From: Selaginella moellendorffii
Lineage: Eukaryota > Streptophyta > Lycopodiopsida > Selaginellales > Selaginellaceae
Assembly: GCF_000143415.4 (NCBI RefSeq)
Contig: NW_003314308.1
Span: forward strand, 514,794 to 578,793
DNA length: 64,000 nt
Direction: 5' to 3'
The translations under genes and the position numbers were made by a program. This document shows, one piece after another, positions 8,025 to 19,423 of this stretch (positions are counted from its first letter, which is position 1; each line of letters opens with the position of its first letter). The notes under the pieces are model-generated. The model did not search any database, had not been told where the DNA came from, and worked only from the letters and a program-made list of their open reading frames with translations.

Positions 8025-10576
8025 CTACTCGTCCTCCTCTGGAGCGCTAAAATCCGGTTCCGCCGGCTTGGACAACTTAACCGTCAGCTCCGCCGCCCTG
8101 GCCAGCCTCATCCTATGTACACCGCGAAGAGCATTCGCAGCAAATCGAGACGCCAGCAGCGCCGCCCCGATCGACGTCCCGGACGTTCTCGTCCCAGCGA
8201 TGGCGTCGATGGCAGCCTCCTGGAGGCTCTGATCCACGGTTTCTCGCCGCTCGTGCTCCTTCCTCCGCTGGAAGCGCCTCCACGCCGCCTGGATGTAGAG
8301 CACGGCCCAAGTCCGCCACTGCTGGGAGTAGTATCTGAAAGTGTGCTGGAGCTGCTTGCTGTGGAGGCGGCGGAACTGGCCGGCCACGAACTTGAGATCC
8401 TCGGCCTTGAGTGAGAAGGCCTCCACTTCCACCAGTGCTCGGACTGTCCGCGTCGAGGATGGGAGGTTCTTGCTTGGTTTGGGATGGAGAGCCCAAGTGA
8501 GTAGCTCCTCTCCACAAAAGGCACCGGGCCCGAGCTCTTGGACGTTGTAGAAGCCGGTTCGTCCACCGTTTGTTGTCACGCTCTCGAGGCGTCCCCGGAT
8601 GATGAAGAGCATCTCGTTCACCGGGTCTCCCTCTCGGACGATGTAGTTGCCTTCGGTGTGGAGTACCGGTTGCAAACGCTCGCAAATAGCTTCTAGTAGC
8701 CGCTCGTCCATTTTATCGAACATTGGAACCTGGAGAAAGAAACGTCAAACTCATGGTTTGCCAAACACTGATGGATCATTTTGCTTACTTGTCGAACAAG
8801 GTCCAAACAAAGATGGCGCTTGATATCGCGTCGGAGATCCAGAGGTAATGTTTGCACGAGCATTTCCTCGTCAACTCCTCTGGTTGTGACCCACTTGTAC
8901 TGGTCATAGCGTCGAACTCGATCACGAAGGACGGGAGGGAGTTGCCTGTGACGCATCCACTGCTCGGAATCTCGCCGCTTGAGTCTCATCTCTTCAAGTC
9001 TGACGGTTATTGACGCAAGGTAAGTCTGCAATAAGAAAACTTTGTCACTACAAAGTCAGATGTCAAGAGTGCACTTGCCTGCATATTGCCAATGAGAAAC
9101 GCGAAGAAGATCAAGCCAAGTATACCAATCAGAATGGCAAACAGCGTCTCCTCCACGTAATTGCTTGTTGCAAGGCCTTGACCGAGCGAGCTGCGGTACG
9201 GAAAACACAGGAAAGTGAGTCGCGGGACACAATTCAAGACTTTGTAGCTTACCTCAAATTGCGAAGACCCCACCAGAGGCAATAAAAGTACTGGTTGACG
9301 AAGTCTAGTCCAGTAGAGATGATTCCATTGTCAAGAGCGTCCTTGTAAATCCCGTAGGAAAACGTAGAGTTTGTGGAACAGCTCGCTTGCACTGCATTTA
9401 ACCATTCCGTTCGCGCGGAGTTGTCTATATCAACACCACAGTCGAAGAAGTCACTGTTGCAACTGTTGGAACAATTTCTCCTCCAGCACCGGTCTTGAGC
9501 TTGGGTCGACAGCAAATACCACCACGCTCCAAGCACCTATAAAGTCACACAGGTTGACAATTCCTTCCAGTTTAGACGATTAAAACAGTGAGTAAGACAA
9601 CGCACTTACGTGACTAGCCAGAATATAAAGGAGGAGATTAAACGCGGCACCAGCCCAGGCTGTTTCCAGCAGGATCCCAGTCGTGCTTTGCTTCTGCGTT
9701 GTCAAAGGGATGATCCGGAGCAGCCTTGGAAAGTATTGGACGAGCACTATGTATCTCAGCGTGTTCATGGTCTTGTTCGCGGTAAGGTGAGAATTCCCCC
9801 AGATGAGAATCTGGAACCAAGCAAGGATACATGTAAGCTCAGTGAAAACAAGAAAGAAAGAAACCAACAAGAGCAAAACATACAGTACCTGTGGGAGAGG
9901 AAGGACGGACAAGATGTCCATGACAAAATCCTTGAACAAGTAACGTTTGGCGATTTGCCAGGAGTCGACGACGAGCTCGCCTCGGCCAAAAACTCGCGAC
10001 GATGGAGCAATGAATGCCGTCCGGAACCGAAGAAGCATGTGAAAGAGGTAGGAGCAGTCGATGATCGTGCGAAGAACAGTGACGACAACTTTGAGGCTGT
10101 TCCGGAGCTGCGAGCAATTCCTCGTCTGGTTGATCACTGGGAGGTAGAAGAATAATGGGTCGATGAAGGCCGCGAGCAAGCACGAGAGTATGAAGAAGTT
10201 GTTCCATTGCTGTATGAATCGGCTTCTCGGATCAAAGATCCTGGTCTCGGAGAGCTCGTGATCCTCGGAGAAGACCCTGGCCCCAAAATTTAGAGACCTC
10301 CCAAACCTCTGTAAGCTGCCCAGCCCCGAGAACCATCTGCTTCCGTGCTTGATGCCATGGACATCGCCACTGCCCGGCTTAATCGTCTCAAAAGCAAATG
10401 TGTGAGGAACCTCGGCATCAAAGTCGAGGTAATCGCTCTCAAACCTGCGAGAAAAATCCACCGCCGCGACTAAGCACTCCACAACACCGCTAAAGAAGAG
10501 CGAGCATTCCATACCTCACGAATTTCTTGACCCGGCCTTCCATTTTCTGCGTCTTGACGCGCCCAAACTCCCGCAT
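8025..10576 (-). CDS. Cyclic nucleotide-gated ion channel (CNGC), 718 aa, 7 exons
   Basis: Exons: 10515-10576, 9889-10444, 9610-9810, 9253-9536, 9079-9190, 8789-9025, 8025-8729; together 2157 nt, in frame from ATG (MREFGRVKTQKMEGRV) with an in-frame TGA just upstream. Plant CNGCs are plasma- or endomembrane Ca2+/K+ channels. Visible parts: S1-S6 (e.g. FILSCLLAAFIDPLFFYLPV; DFVMDILSVLPLPQ; RYIVLVQYFPRLLRI), a pore with WWGLRNLSSLGQGL, S6 (LFAILIGILGLIFFAFLIGNMQ region), a C-linker (RRDSEQWMRHRQLPP), a cyclic-nucleotide-binding fold with the phosphate-binding cassette GAFCGEELLTWAL (about residues 554-566) and an IQ calmodulin motif (about 630-641). The intron after exon 5 is GC-AG. The gene is divergent from BRF1 across a 439-bp intergenic region. 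Confidence 0.93.
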
Positions 10577-11015
10577 CGCCGTGGTGATTCAATCCCCGCC
10601 TCGCTCCACGCCTAGAGAATGCGCGCTTACGACCAATCCTGCGAGCCCCCGCGCACCCTAGCTAGCGCGCCACATTAGGGCTGAATTCGTCGCGCCCTCC
10701 ATAGCTCGCCCGCCAGGCTATTAGCTTCGCCTTGGAACGGGTCTTTCATGCAAATGCTAAAACCAGTCCTGGGTTCGAATCCATTGTCCACAAAAAGTTT
10801 AGACTAGTCAAATAAAGTCAGCGCCCTTTGACCTTAACAGTCAACGAAGTATTTTTAACCAAAGGAAATTTTAGGGCATGTGGGGGCGATCGAACGCGCG
10901 ACTTGGGGCGTCCAAAGAGGGGCCTTTAGCAAGCGCGCTAGCATAATCCTAGTTGTGAGACAAGGAAATTTTGGGAGAGAGGAGCGAGGGTTTTCTTCTC
11001 CGCGAGAGACGCGCG
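10577..11015. promoter_or_regulatory. Divergent promoter region between CNGC and BRF1 with Pol III-like boxes
   Basis: Both start codons point away from this 439-bp stretch. It contains a perfect B-box GGTTCGAATCC on the plus strand (10772-10782) and, on the minus strand, a near B-box (GTTCGATCGCC, about 10885-10896) preceded by TAGCGCGCTTGCTAAAGG. These resemble tRNA-derived SINE remnants rather than tRNA genes, since no acceptor stem can be folded by eye. Confidence 0.45.
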
Positions 11016-13929
11016 ATGGTGTGGTGTAGCTACTGTGGCAAGGACCAGATTGCCGAGCACAACGATGGATTCATGTAAGTCCTCGCCAATGCTCTCGCTC
11101 GGACTGCGCGGTTTCTTGATCCGCAAGAAAATCTTTCTATCTCCTAATTTCCATCACTGTGTAGATGCTGTACTGGGTGTGGGAGAGTACTCGATGACAA
11201 TGTCTTCTCCTCCGAGCCGACCTTCGCGAAATCGGCGTCTGGACAGGTACTAAATCGTGATTTTCACGTAGATTTCGTTTCTCTTTGGTTTGCTCGAGAT
11301 AAAGCTAGAAAACTTTGCTTTGATAGATAACAAGTTTTCTTTCTTTCCTTTGATAACTATCGTACGTTCTCTCGCTTGCGCAGAGCCAATTCGTTGGGAA
11401 CATTGTGAAGCAATCACAGTATGGAACTTACGCCCGCATCGTCGACGATGGCACCGGGACCGTCTCGGGCTACCAGTCGAATTCTCATCAGAGAACGCTG
11501 GACAAAGGCAGGCAGGAGATTCGAAACATAGCGAGCTCGCTCTCAGTTGGCGGTGGCGATGATATCGTTGGTTCTGCGCATAGGATTTATGTCGTAAGTT
11601 TCTTTGTTTCCTTTTCTTTGCTCTTTTTTCCTGGCATAACACTCTACATAGTTAGCCGTGGAGAAAAACTTTACGAAAGGAAGGAGGACATCTCAAGTTG
11701 CCGCAGCATGCCTCTACATTGTTTGCAGGTAGAGTTTTCCTCGTATACGAACTTAAGCTTTGGCGCTTGTAGACAGGGAAATAAACCATATCTGCTGATT
11801 GATTTCTCGGACTGCCTACAAACCAGTGTGTAAGTTGTGGTCGATTTTCGTGTGACTTCCCTAACGCTCAGACCTTGCATCTCTGCAGATATTTGCTAGG
11901 AGCAGTTTTTCTCCAACTATGTACCCTATTGAGATTAGATCAGCATCCAATGGTTCAAAAGCCTGTGGATCCAAGTCTGTTTATCCATCGTTTCACGGAC
12001 CGTGAGTATTGTTTTCTTTGTCTTGATGCTCATCTGATGTTACTCTTCAAAACCGCAGGACTTCTACACAGAATAGCACCAGGGACTTCCTCCAAAAATC
12101 AATTTGCCATTGCAAATACTGCACTTAGGATAGTAGCTAGCATGAAGCAAGATTGGATTCAGGTTTGTATCTCTGCTTTTGAGATACTGACCCCCGACGT
12201 AATCTGGATCTTAGACGGGTAGGAGACCCAGCGGGATCTGTGGAGCTGCTTTACTTTTATCAACTCGAATTCATGGTCTGGAATGCTCGACAGCGGATGT
12301 GGTAAATATCAGATGTTGTTTTTCTTTCTTTGTGTAACGTTTTTTCTACTTCAGGAAAGCGTCGTTTACGTTTGCAAGGCTACGATAACCAAGCGGCTTG
12401 TAGAGTTTAGCAACACAGAAGCTGGTAGCCTAACTGTGAGAATCTTTTTATTTTTTGCTGTTAACTTTGTTATTAAAGACAAAGAACTTATATTTTGCAG
12501 CCAGAAGAATTTGAAGCGAAGGCTAAACAACGAGAGAAAGAGATGCTGTCCGTTTCTCAGACCGATATTGTAAATAACGGGGTTATCAAGGAAATTCTTT
12601 GCGAGCACAAGGACTCGGGAGCTCAACACTACGCGCATGGACTCTGTAAAAACTGCTATGACGATGTAAGCGTGGTCTACCATGAATGATTGACATCTCT
12701 CTTTTCTTGTCTCTATTAGTTCGTCAAGATTTCTGGTGGATTACAAGGAGGATCTGCACCCCCGGCCTTTCAAAGGGCCCAGAAAGAGCGCGAGAGACTA
12801 TTGAAGAACAAAAAGAGAAAGCTGACCGCTGAGGTGAGCATAATAGAACGTGTTGCCGTCCTTACCTCTTTTCATTTTGTCCAGGCCATCTCAGACGAGG
12901 ACGAAGATTTGACATGCACAAACAGCTCTCCAGTCGCTGAAAAAGCTATCAAGAAAAAGCTGGAACAAGAGGAACACAGTTACTTTGACGCTGACGATGT
13001 GACCGAGAGTTGTGTCACACACGAAACGAAGGCCGAAAAGCGATACGAAGACAGTGTGGACGACGAACCGGAGTCACTTTCTGATATCGATGACGTTGAG
13101 GCACGCAGTTTCTCTCTTCAATTAATTCAGACCCGCCATAAACGTTTCTTTTCTGCAGCTAACTACTTATCTCAACACAGAAGACGAAATCAGACTGAAA
13201 ACCATTGTCTGGACGGAGATGAACAAAGAATACATCCAGGTAGGAAGGCTTGTATGCAAAACGTGGAAGTTTCATGCGTGATGGTTATATTTCAGGAGCA
13301 AGAAGCCAAGGAGGCAGCACTCAAGGCGCAAGCTGAGTCCATGGCTGCCGTGTCGACGTCAGGAACTGCTGCAGAGATTGCCGCAGCTACAGTAGTGATG
13401 TCCAGAAAGGTAACGTCACTGCTTTTCATTTCGTCAGTCGGTCGTGATCTTCTTCCTCATTTATCCAGGCTAGAAAACACAAGCATGGTGATACTGCAAA
13501 CTGCAAGCCCGCGGAATCAGCAGCCGAGGCAACCAGACAAATGCTAGAGAAAAAGGTAAGCTGGTGCGTCATAGAAAGGAGAGCTGTTTAACCGAACTGT
13601 ATTGGCAGAGACTGAGCTCCAAGCTCAACTATAGTGTGCTGGAGAAGATGTTTAACGGCAAGGTACGCCATATGTTTGCCTAGTCGCTCACTCTCACTAC
13701 CTGTATGGATGCTACACAGGAGGATTCGCCATCAAAATGGGTCGAAGAGCCTCCGGGAAAGACCGAGCCAGCCGACACCAAAGTCCCACCGGAAGAAGAA
13801 CACGATCGGGAAGGAAACGAAAACGAAAACGAGCACGAAAACGAGAACGAAGCCGAGCTGGAGAACGATATCCCGAGCTATAGCTACATTTACGAACAGG
13901 CCGTGGAAGAGGACTACGAAGAGTACTAG
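11016..13929 (+). CDS. BRF1: BRF1-type TFIIIB subunit, about 636 aa, 17 exons
   Basis: BRF1 recruits RNA polymerase III to tRNA and 5S genes in the nucleus. Exons: 11016-11074, 11165-11246, 11384-11593, 11652-11728, 11773-11829, 11889-12001, 12059-12162, 12215-12301, 12355-12435, 12501-12665, 12720-12833, 12885-13100, 13159-13239, 13296-13409, 13469-13555, 13609-13662, 13720-13929 (1911 nt). Domains in order: N-terminal zinc ribbon (WCSYCGK, CCTGCGR), two TFIIB-like cyclin folds (TSQVAAACLYIVCR, PYLLIDFSDCLQ; RRPSGICGAALLLSTRIHG), then the TBP-binding homology block (RLKTIVWTEMNKEYIQ). The tail is very acidic with an EN-rich run (ENENEHENENE). The 3' border of exon 12 is ambiguous: GAG|GCACGC (GC-AG) or GAC|GTTGAG, a two-residue difference. 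All introns are 43-137 nt. Confidence 0.93.
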
Positions 13930-14047
13930 ACAAACAATGAAACAAAATTTTGGTAGGAGCGAGCGAGCGAGCGAGGTAAGAAGAAAGAAGCAAGGTAAAA
14001 GACCAAAAGAAAGTTCTTGCTTTGCTTTCTTCCTTCCATGTATCTAA
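13930..14047. other. Convergent 3' junction of BRF1 and the AGC kinase
   Basis: Only 118 bp separate the two stop codons. A short GAGC microsatellite (about 13957-13975) lies here. The two transcripts probably overlap in their 3' ends. Confidence 0.4.
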
Positions 14048-15950
14048 TCAAAACACGTCGAATGAATTGGATTCAGTCTCTACGAGCTGCTGGACCTTTT
14101 GCAACTCCTCCTCGCTCTCAAAATTCTTGACGACGACGACGACTTTGCCACCGTCCTCGCCGCCGCCACCGTCACCCTCGCTCGTGACTTCAAACACCAG
14201 TCCCACCGCAGCTTTCGAGTCGAGAAGCTCCAAAGTCTTGGCTCCAATCTCCTCCCGAGCACCGTCAGAGGCCAGCAGCGTCGAAGTTCGCAACACCACA
14301 ACGCCATCTTCCTCCTCCTCGTCACCACACTCTTCGAGCAACCGAGGAGGAGGAAGATCGCAACTTCCAGCTCGGGGAAGCCTCTCCTCGGCAGCGTACT
14401 TATCATACGACGAGCAAATCTCCACGTCTTGCAAGGCCGGAGGACAAGCTTGCGCCAGCATCCCCTCCTGGAGCTGCTTCACTGCTTGGAGCTTCTTCTT
14501 CCTGGCTAGCAGCTCCTGGCTGTGGTGATTGTCGTCAATGCCAACCTCTCTAAACTTCCTGCCTCGCTCGATCTCCTCGAGCGAGAAAGGTGGTGGAACC
14601 ACCGGCGGCCGCGCTACCAGCTCCACCTCGCTCCATCTCACTCCCTGGAAGAAGGCGTGGTTTCTCACTTCCAACGCTCCCTGCCTGGATCCCAGCCTTT
14701 GCTCCGGGTCCTTGACGAGCAGCCCGGCGATGAGATCCTTGAGCGGCGTCGGAGGGCCTGGAAGCTCCACCTCCTTGCAAAGGATGTTGTAGAACGTATC
14801 CTTCCTCCTCGAGCCTTTGAATGGAGTCTTGGCGTAGACGAGCTCGTAGAGGAAGACTCCAAACGTCCACCAGTCCACCGGCAGTCCATGGCCGGATCCC
14901 CACACCACCTCGGGAGCGACGTACTCCTCGGTGCCAACGAAGGAATTGGATCGGCAATCCGAGGAGGAGCCGCAGCTCCTGGGGAAGATTCTAGCCACGG
15001 CCTTCTTGCAGCTTTTGCTCGTATTCTTCCTCCTCTGGGTGATGATCCTCGGGAGCTCGAAGTGGAGTCCACAAGAGAGCCGCCTCGGCTTGCTCGGCTT
15101 CTTCTTCTTGTCCGTAAAGAGAGGTGACGAGGAGGAGGAGGACGTCTTCTTCTTGGTGGCGAGGTTGAGCGAGAGATCAAAGTCTGTGAGCATTACGTGA
15201 CCGTTCTCCTTGATGAGGATGTTCTCGGGCTTGAGGTCCCGGTAGATGATGCCGTGTTCGTGGAGATACTCGAGAGCTAGCAAAACCTCGGCAGCATAGA
15301 ACCTGTCAGTACACACGCGATCAGTCTGAACGCAAGGCAGTCCCCAACACGGAGTCAGTTTTTGCAAGCGAATCGAATACCCAAAGTTTTTCGACACGAG
15401 TTCTATCACGAAAGCAAACTCATCACAGTTCTTCCAAGCAAGCAAAGTTCTTCCAAAGAACGAGAGAGCACGCCTCCAAGCAAAGTTTTGTTTTTTCTTA
15501 CCTGGTAGCGCTCTCCGAGAACCGCTTGTCCGGCTGCTTCTGCCGTAACACGTTGAGATCTCCTCCACAGCAGTAGTCCGTCACGAGGAACGTGTGCTTG
15601 TCCGTCTCAAAGTGAGCTAGCAGCCGAGGAAGAAACGGATGATCCAAGGCCTTGAGTATCTCCTTCTCAGTCTGGGCCCTGTGGAAGTTCTCCCTCGCCG
15701 CCAATACCTCCTTCTTCATCACCTTCATGGCATACGGCGAGTTGTCCCCGCGGAGAGCCACCAAGAACACGGTCCCCATGTCACCATGCCCGATCGACTT
15801 GATGATCCGGAAGTCCCCCTGGCTGTAGCATCGAGCGGGCTTGCAACTGCCGGCGGTGGAAGTGATGCATCGCAGCAGCGAAGAAGTTTGCTGGACGCAA
15901 CCATCCTCTTCTCCTCCTCTTTCTTCTGCTGCTACTGCGTGTGGAGGCAT
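14048..15950 (-). CDS. AGCVIII-family serine/threonine kinase with long C-terminal extension
   Basis: Two exons (15502-15950 and 14048-15302, a 199-nt intron) give at least 567 aa. Kinase landmarks, numbered from the [10 protein letters not shown] start: Gly loop GHGDMGTV (about 54-61), Lys in YAMKVMKK (76), catalytic YRDLKPEN, and the Mg loop DFD instead of DFG, which is the hallmark of plant AGCVIII kinases (PINOID/D6PK/WAG/UNICORN group). A basic Ser-rich insertion precedes the activation segment [13 protein letters not shown], as in the group. These kinases phosphorylate PIN auxin carriers or act in growth control at the plasma membrane. After the kinase core (about residue 370) is a 200-residue extension, ending in NSFDVF, which fits the FxxF PIF docking motif for PDK1. 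The reading frame stays open upstream of 15950 without an ATG, so a 5' exon is possible (candidate ATG at about 16245). Confidence 0.85.
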
Positions 15951-16413
15951 GCTGCGATCTTCTTCCTCTTTCTTCTTGCCGTTGTCGAGCTTGAAGATCT
16001 TTGCAAAAGCTCTCACCACCGCATCGCCACCTCCGCCTCCATCCCCGCCGGTGACGAAGAGAGGACCCAGCTTGGAATGTAAGTCACTGGCCTTGGGCGA
16101 TGGCCTGGAGTCGTCAGTCCATCGCCGGGCGCTAGCCCCTCCTCCCGCGATCCATCACCACTGTGACTTGATAGCGTGATCTTTCATCCGGGGAGCGGCG
16201 GCGGCGGCGGCGCGCGTTCGTTGCACGCTTGCGGTGAACCGCCATCTTCAATGGTCGTGCCAAGTCAGCCCTTCTATCAAACTATGACTTGGAAAAGAAA
16301 GAAAGAGTGGTCGATACTTCAAGCAAGAAAAAAAAGAACGATCACGTACTAGGCATGATGGTAGCTCGGAGCTGATGTCTCCACCGCCACCAAATTTACT
16401 CTTTCTTTTCATC

Positions 16414-16909
16414 TCAGTCCTTGAAAGGCAAGACATGGAGGCCTTGCTCGAGCATGAGAGCATGTTCTTCCACCACGGCCGCCAGCGGCATCGGTGTAAA
16501 GTTTCCAGCAGGACCGTAGAAATGTGGAAAGAACACGCCAGGCTCGGCCTCATCGTATTTTACCACTCCATCATCGGCCAACTGAAGAAGAAACATTAGC
16601 TACATTGGATCAAAATAGTAGTTTAAAAGCAAACTTTGGGCTATGGCTACCTTGTGAGGGTCGACAACCAGGAGCACTAGATCGTCTCTACCAGCGAAGA
16701 AGAGAGCCAGGACTCCCGCAACCTGGAAACTTAATTAAGCCGTTACTCAAGAGCTAGAATCAGAAGTAGAAAACTTGTACCTGAGACTTGGTACTAAGAT
16801 GGATGAAACCCGATTTCTTGTCAAGAGTGTTGCCTCGCAGTAGCCCATCAAGCTTGGCCTCGTTGAGCTCCTCTCGGGAGCAAACCCTGTAAAGGAAGCG
16901 CTCGCCCAT
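16414..16909 (-). CDS. DUF952 domain protein, 122 aa, 3 exons
   Basis: Exons 16781-16909, 16651-16722 and 16414-16581 join in phase 0. The protein begins MGERFLYRVCSREELNEAKL and contains GFIHLSTKSQV, the DUF952 core (IHLS signature), then LALFFAGRDDLVLLVVDP and a C-terminal KYDEAEPGVFFPHFYGP segment. Its length matches that family. DUF952 proteins are small and of unknown biochemical role; a link to glutathione-transferase-like annotation exists in plants but is not shown here. Soluble, no targeting signal seen. Confidence 0.85.
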
Positions 16910-17078
16910 GGCTAAAAAGAATTTGCTATTTGCTTAGAACAAAAAGATTCTAAGTCAGTCAGTCTATAGACTATGTTTCCATGTGTTTCGGAAACACACA
17001 TGCTTCTTTCCTAGCCTGTGTGATGCATATGCTGACTGCATCAAGATGAATTCTAATCAAAGCTTTACCTCGTTGAGG

Positions 17079-19270
17079 CTATGACGTGAACAAACGAGGA
17101 ACTTGGTTTCGGATTCTGCTAGATCGCCTCACGGGTGTGAGTTTTACCTCCTCTTTCTCGGATCCCTGGAAAGTTTTCAGTAGAGAACTTGAGGATGCGA
17201 GCGAGATAAGTATAATCAGCAAACGTACCTCGTTGTAAACAACGCGCTTGTAAGCAGTAAAACTCCCGTATGGCGAGTAGCCTCCAGTCTCCTGCTCCGG
17301 CGTCAGTATAAGCTCTTCGTCAGCTCCTCTCATCCGCATTATGTCTTGAACTGATAGCTCGCAAGCCGGGCTTGAGAACTCTTCCACTGGTGGTTTCTCC
17401 GGAACTTTCGCAGGCGATTGGAGACGGTAGGAAACAGCCAAGCCCAGAACCGCGACGATTAAAACTGCTCCAAGATAAGGCTTGTTGTTGTTGTCATGCT
17501 GCTCTTTGAAGTAGTTTTCTCCAGCATTGGGAATTTCCAACTCCGTATCAGCTTCGTTGATCATGTCTTGCTTCACCGCTGCGTTTGGCATCGACGCTGA
17601 GTTCACTGGAGAACGATGCTCTGGTAACCGACACACCGAAATGGTGTCTCCTATCCAGTCAATGGCTTTAGAAACCTCATCACTTTCGAACACCGGATCT
17701 GTTTCCGCTACGTGAGTGTTACCGTCTGCCTCTTCGTTAAGCTTCTCGAAATATGGAACGTCGCGATGAGCAGCGGAAATAGACGGGGATGGAAGACGAA
17801 GATAGCGGTGAATCAAAGCCTCATTTGCATAGCTTTCGACCGAAGTAAACCACTGCCGCGCCTTGGAGAAGATATCTTCGAAACTCCATCCTGTGAGCAC
17901 ATCTCTGGCTGTGCTCTCCAGCGGTATGGCTTGTTCAATAAGCGATACTGTCGCAACCCTCAAGCGGTAGTACTGTCCTTGAAACTCGCGGCAGGAGTTG
18001 AAGAGAACGTCCTTTGCATGGTTGCCAAGAACCAAGCTCGAGTAGTAGCTGGTGATGATCCTCACGGAATTGAAGCCCAGTCCTTCCGCGAGCTTGCCGG
18101 AAGACTTCTCGTAAAGCTCCAAAAGCTGGCGTTTTGCTACTGAGCAGTGTTCCAGCAATGTCGCAGGATTAACATAAAGCCCGACCGTGTCTGCCTCGGA
18201 GCTCCACTCTATCTCGCCAGGAACCACGCAAAATTCTGATCGTCTGCTCCAGAGTTCATGAAGAATCTGCCTTGGTGGAGCTGCCAGTGCCGAGATGTAC
18301 AACAAAAGAACCAGGAATCCCAGAGCCCCGCTCCACTTGATACTTCTCGAGATCTTTTGCCTTCCACAATGAACGTCAGAAACTGTCTTGGTTTCTTCCA
18401 CCACCACCGCTGCTACGTTGCTTTCGATTGAAGTTACTGCCGCAAGAGCTTCCTCAGCAGCATGAACGATCCCATCATCCAGCTCCACTTTCTCGAAAAT
18501 CATCGAGGAAACAATCGCCAAATCTTCCTCTTCGATCGTGCCGTGGCTGCTGCTCCCCGAGGACGAATGCTGAGGAGATTGATGTTCTCCAGGAGTTTCT
18601 ACGCCACCAAAAAGATTCCTGGCCAAATCCTTTGAGTCCGCCACCTCTCGATGATGAGTTGTGGAACGCTCCTGGACCCATCCAGCCACTGGCTCTGGCT
18701 CTCCCAGCACCTCTACGTTCACCGGAAACGTCGAGACTTGATCCACAGCACACGCAGCATCGGCCGGAGACTCCATCCCACTCAAGCTCTCTTTGAGCTC
18801 TATCCCCGAAGAACTTGGAATCTGCCATTCCTTGCGGCACCTCTTCGAAGAAACCACCGCAGCGTCGACGACGTTGTGTTCTCCAAGAATTTTCTTTGGC
18901 GAGGCTGGTTTCGCAAGAGCTCTCTGTTTGTTCGAAGAAGCCGGAGAAGAAGGGATCTTACAAGGAGGACCATTTTCCTTGAGGTGCTGGTGGTCTGGCG
19001 TCTTTGGCACCGGCAAGGGCAATCCCCTCCTCACTGCCAGGAATTTCATCCAGCGATTAGGCCATAGTTTCGCAACGCTATGCTAGATTGGAGAGCTAGA
19101 AGAAATCTCTCACCTGGAGGGCGCATTGGAGAGCTCGTGAACACTGGACTGCTGCATTTTCGCGCAAATCCTCCCCCCTCCTGCCGCGGCACGACCTGGC
19201 AAGGGCTCTTTTTGGGAGCGACCGGCGACCTGGTAAACTTGGAGCGATCTGGCTTGCAAGAAAACGCCAT
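17079..19270 (-). CDS. Plant-specific two-pass membrane protein, about 682 aa
   Basis: Preferred model: exon 1 19114-19270 (MAFSCKPDRSKFTRSPVAP...), an 80-nt intron with donor AG|GTGAGA, exon 2 17229-19033, a 63-nt intron, and exon 3 17079-17165; total 2049 nt in frame. The alternative start is the ATG at 19049 inside intron 1. The first 250 residues are polar, Ser/Pro/Lys-rich. Two hydrophobic spans are seen: GALGFLVLLLYISALAA and YLGAVLIVAVLGLAVSY. Near the end come GGYSPYGSFTAYKRV and KLTPVRRSSRIRNQV, short motifs shared by a conserved, uncharacterised plant family. The region between the spans may be lumenal. Function unknown. Confidence 0.75.
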
Positions 19271-19423
19271 AGCGAGCGCGCAGCGAGAAATCTATACAAA
19301 CTACCTCTCGATCGCTACTACTACGATCTCGTAAGAACCCTAGGTACATCCGCCCAAACGGTCCCAAAGTTTTTTAAACTTCCAACGGTCACTGGCCCAA
19401 ACATGACCCATTCGTACAGAGAA

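Noticed and set aside
9610-10155. 181-aa open frame on the plus strand
   Set aside because: It is antisense to CNGC exons 2-3, which have a complete, conserved coding solution on the minus strand.
19046-19270. 74-aa ORF ending in an ATGA overlap with the next ATG, as a regulatory uORF
   Set aside because: A good GT-AG intron joins it in frame to the membrane protein, so it is better read as exon 1.
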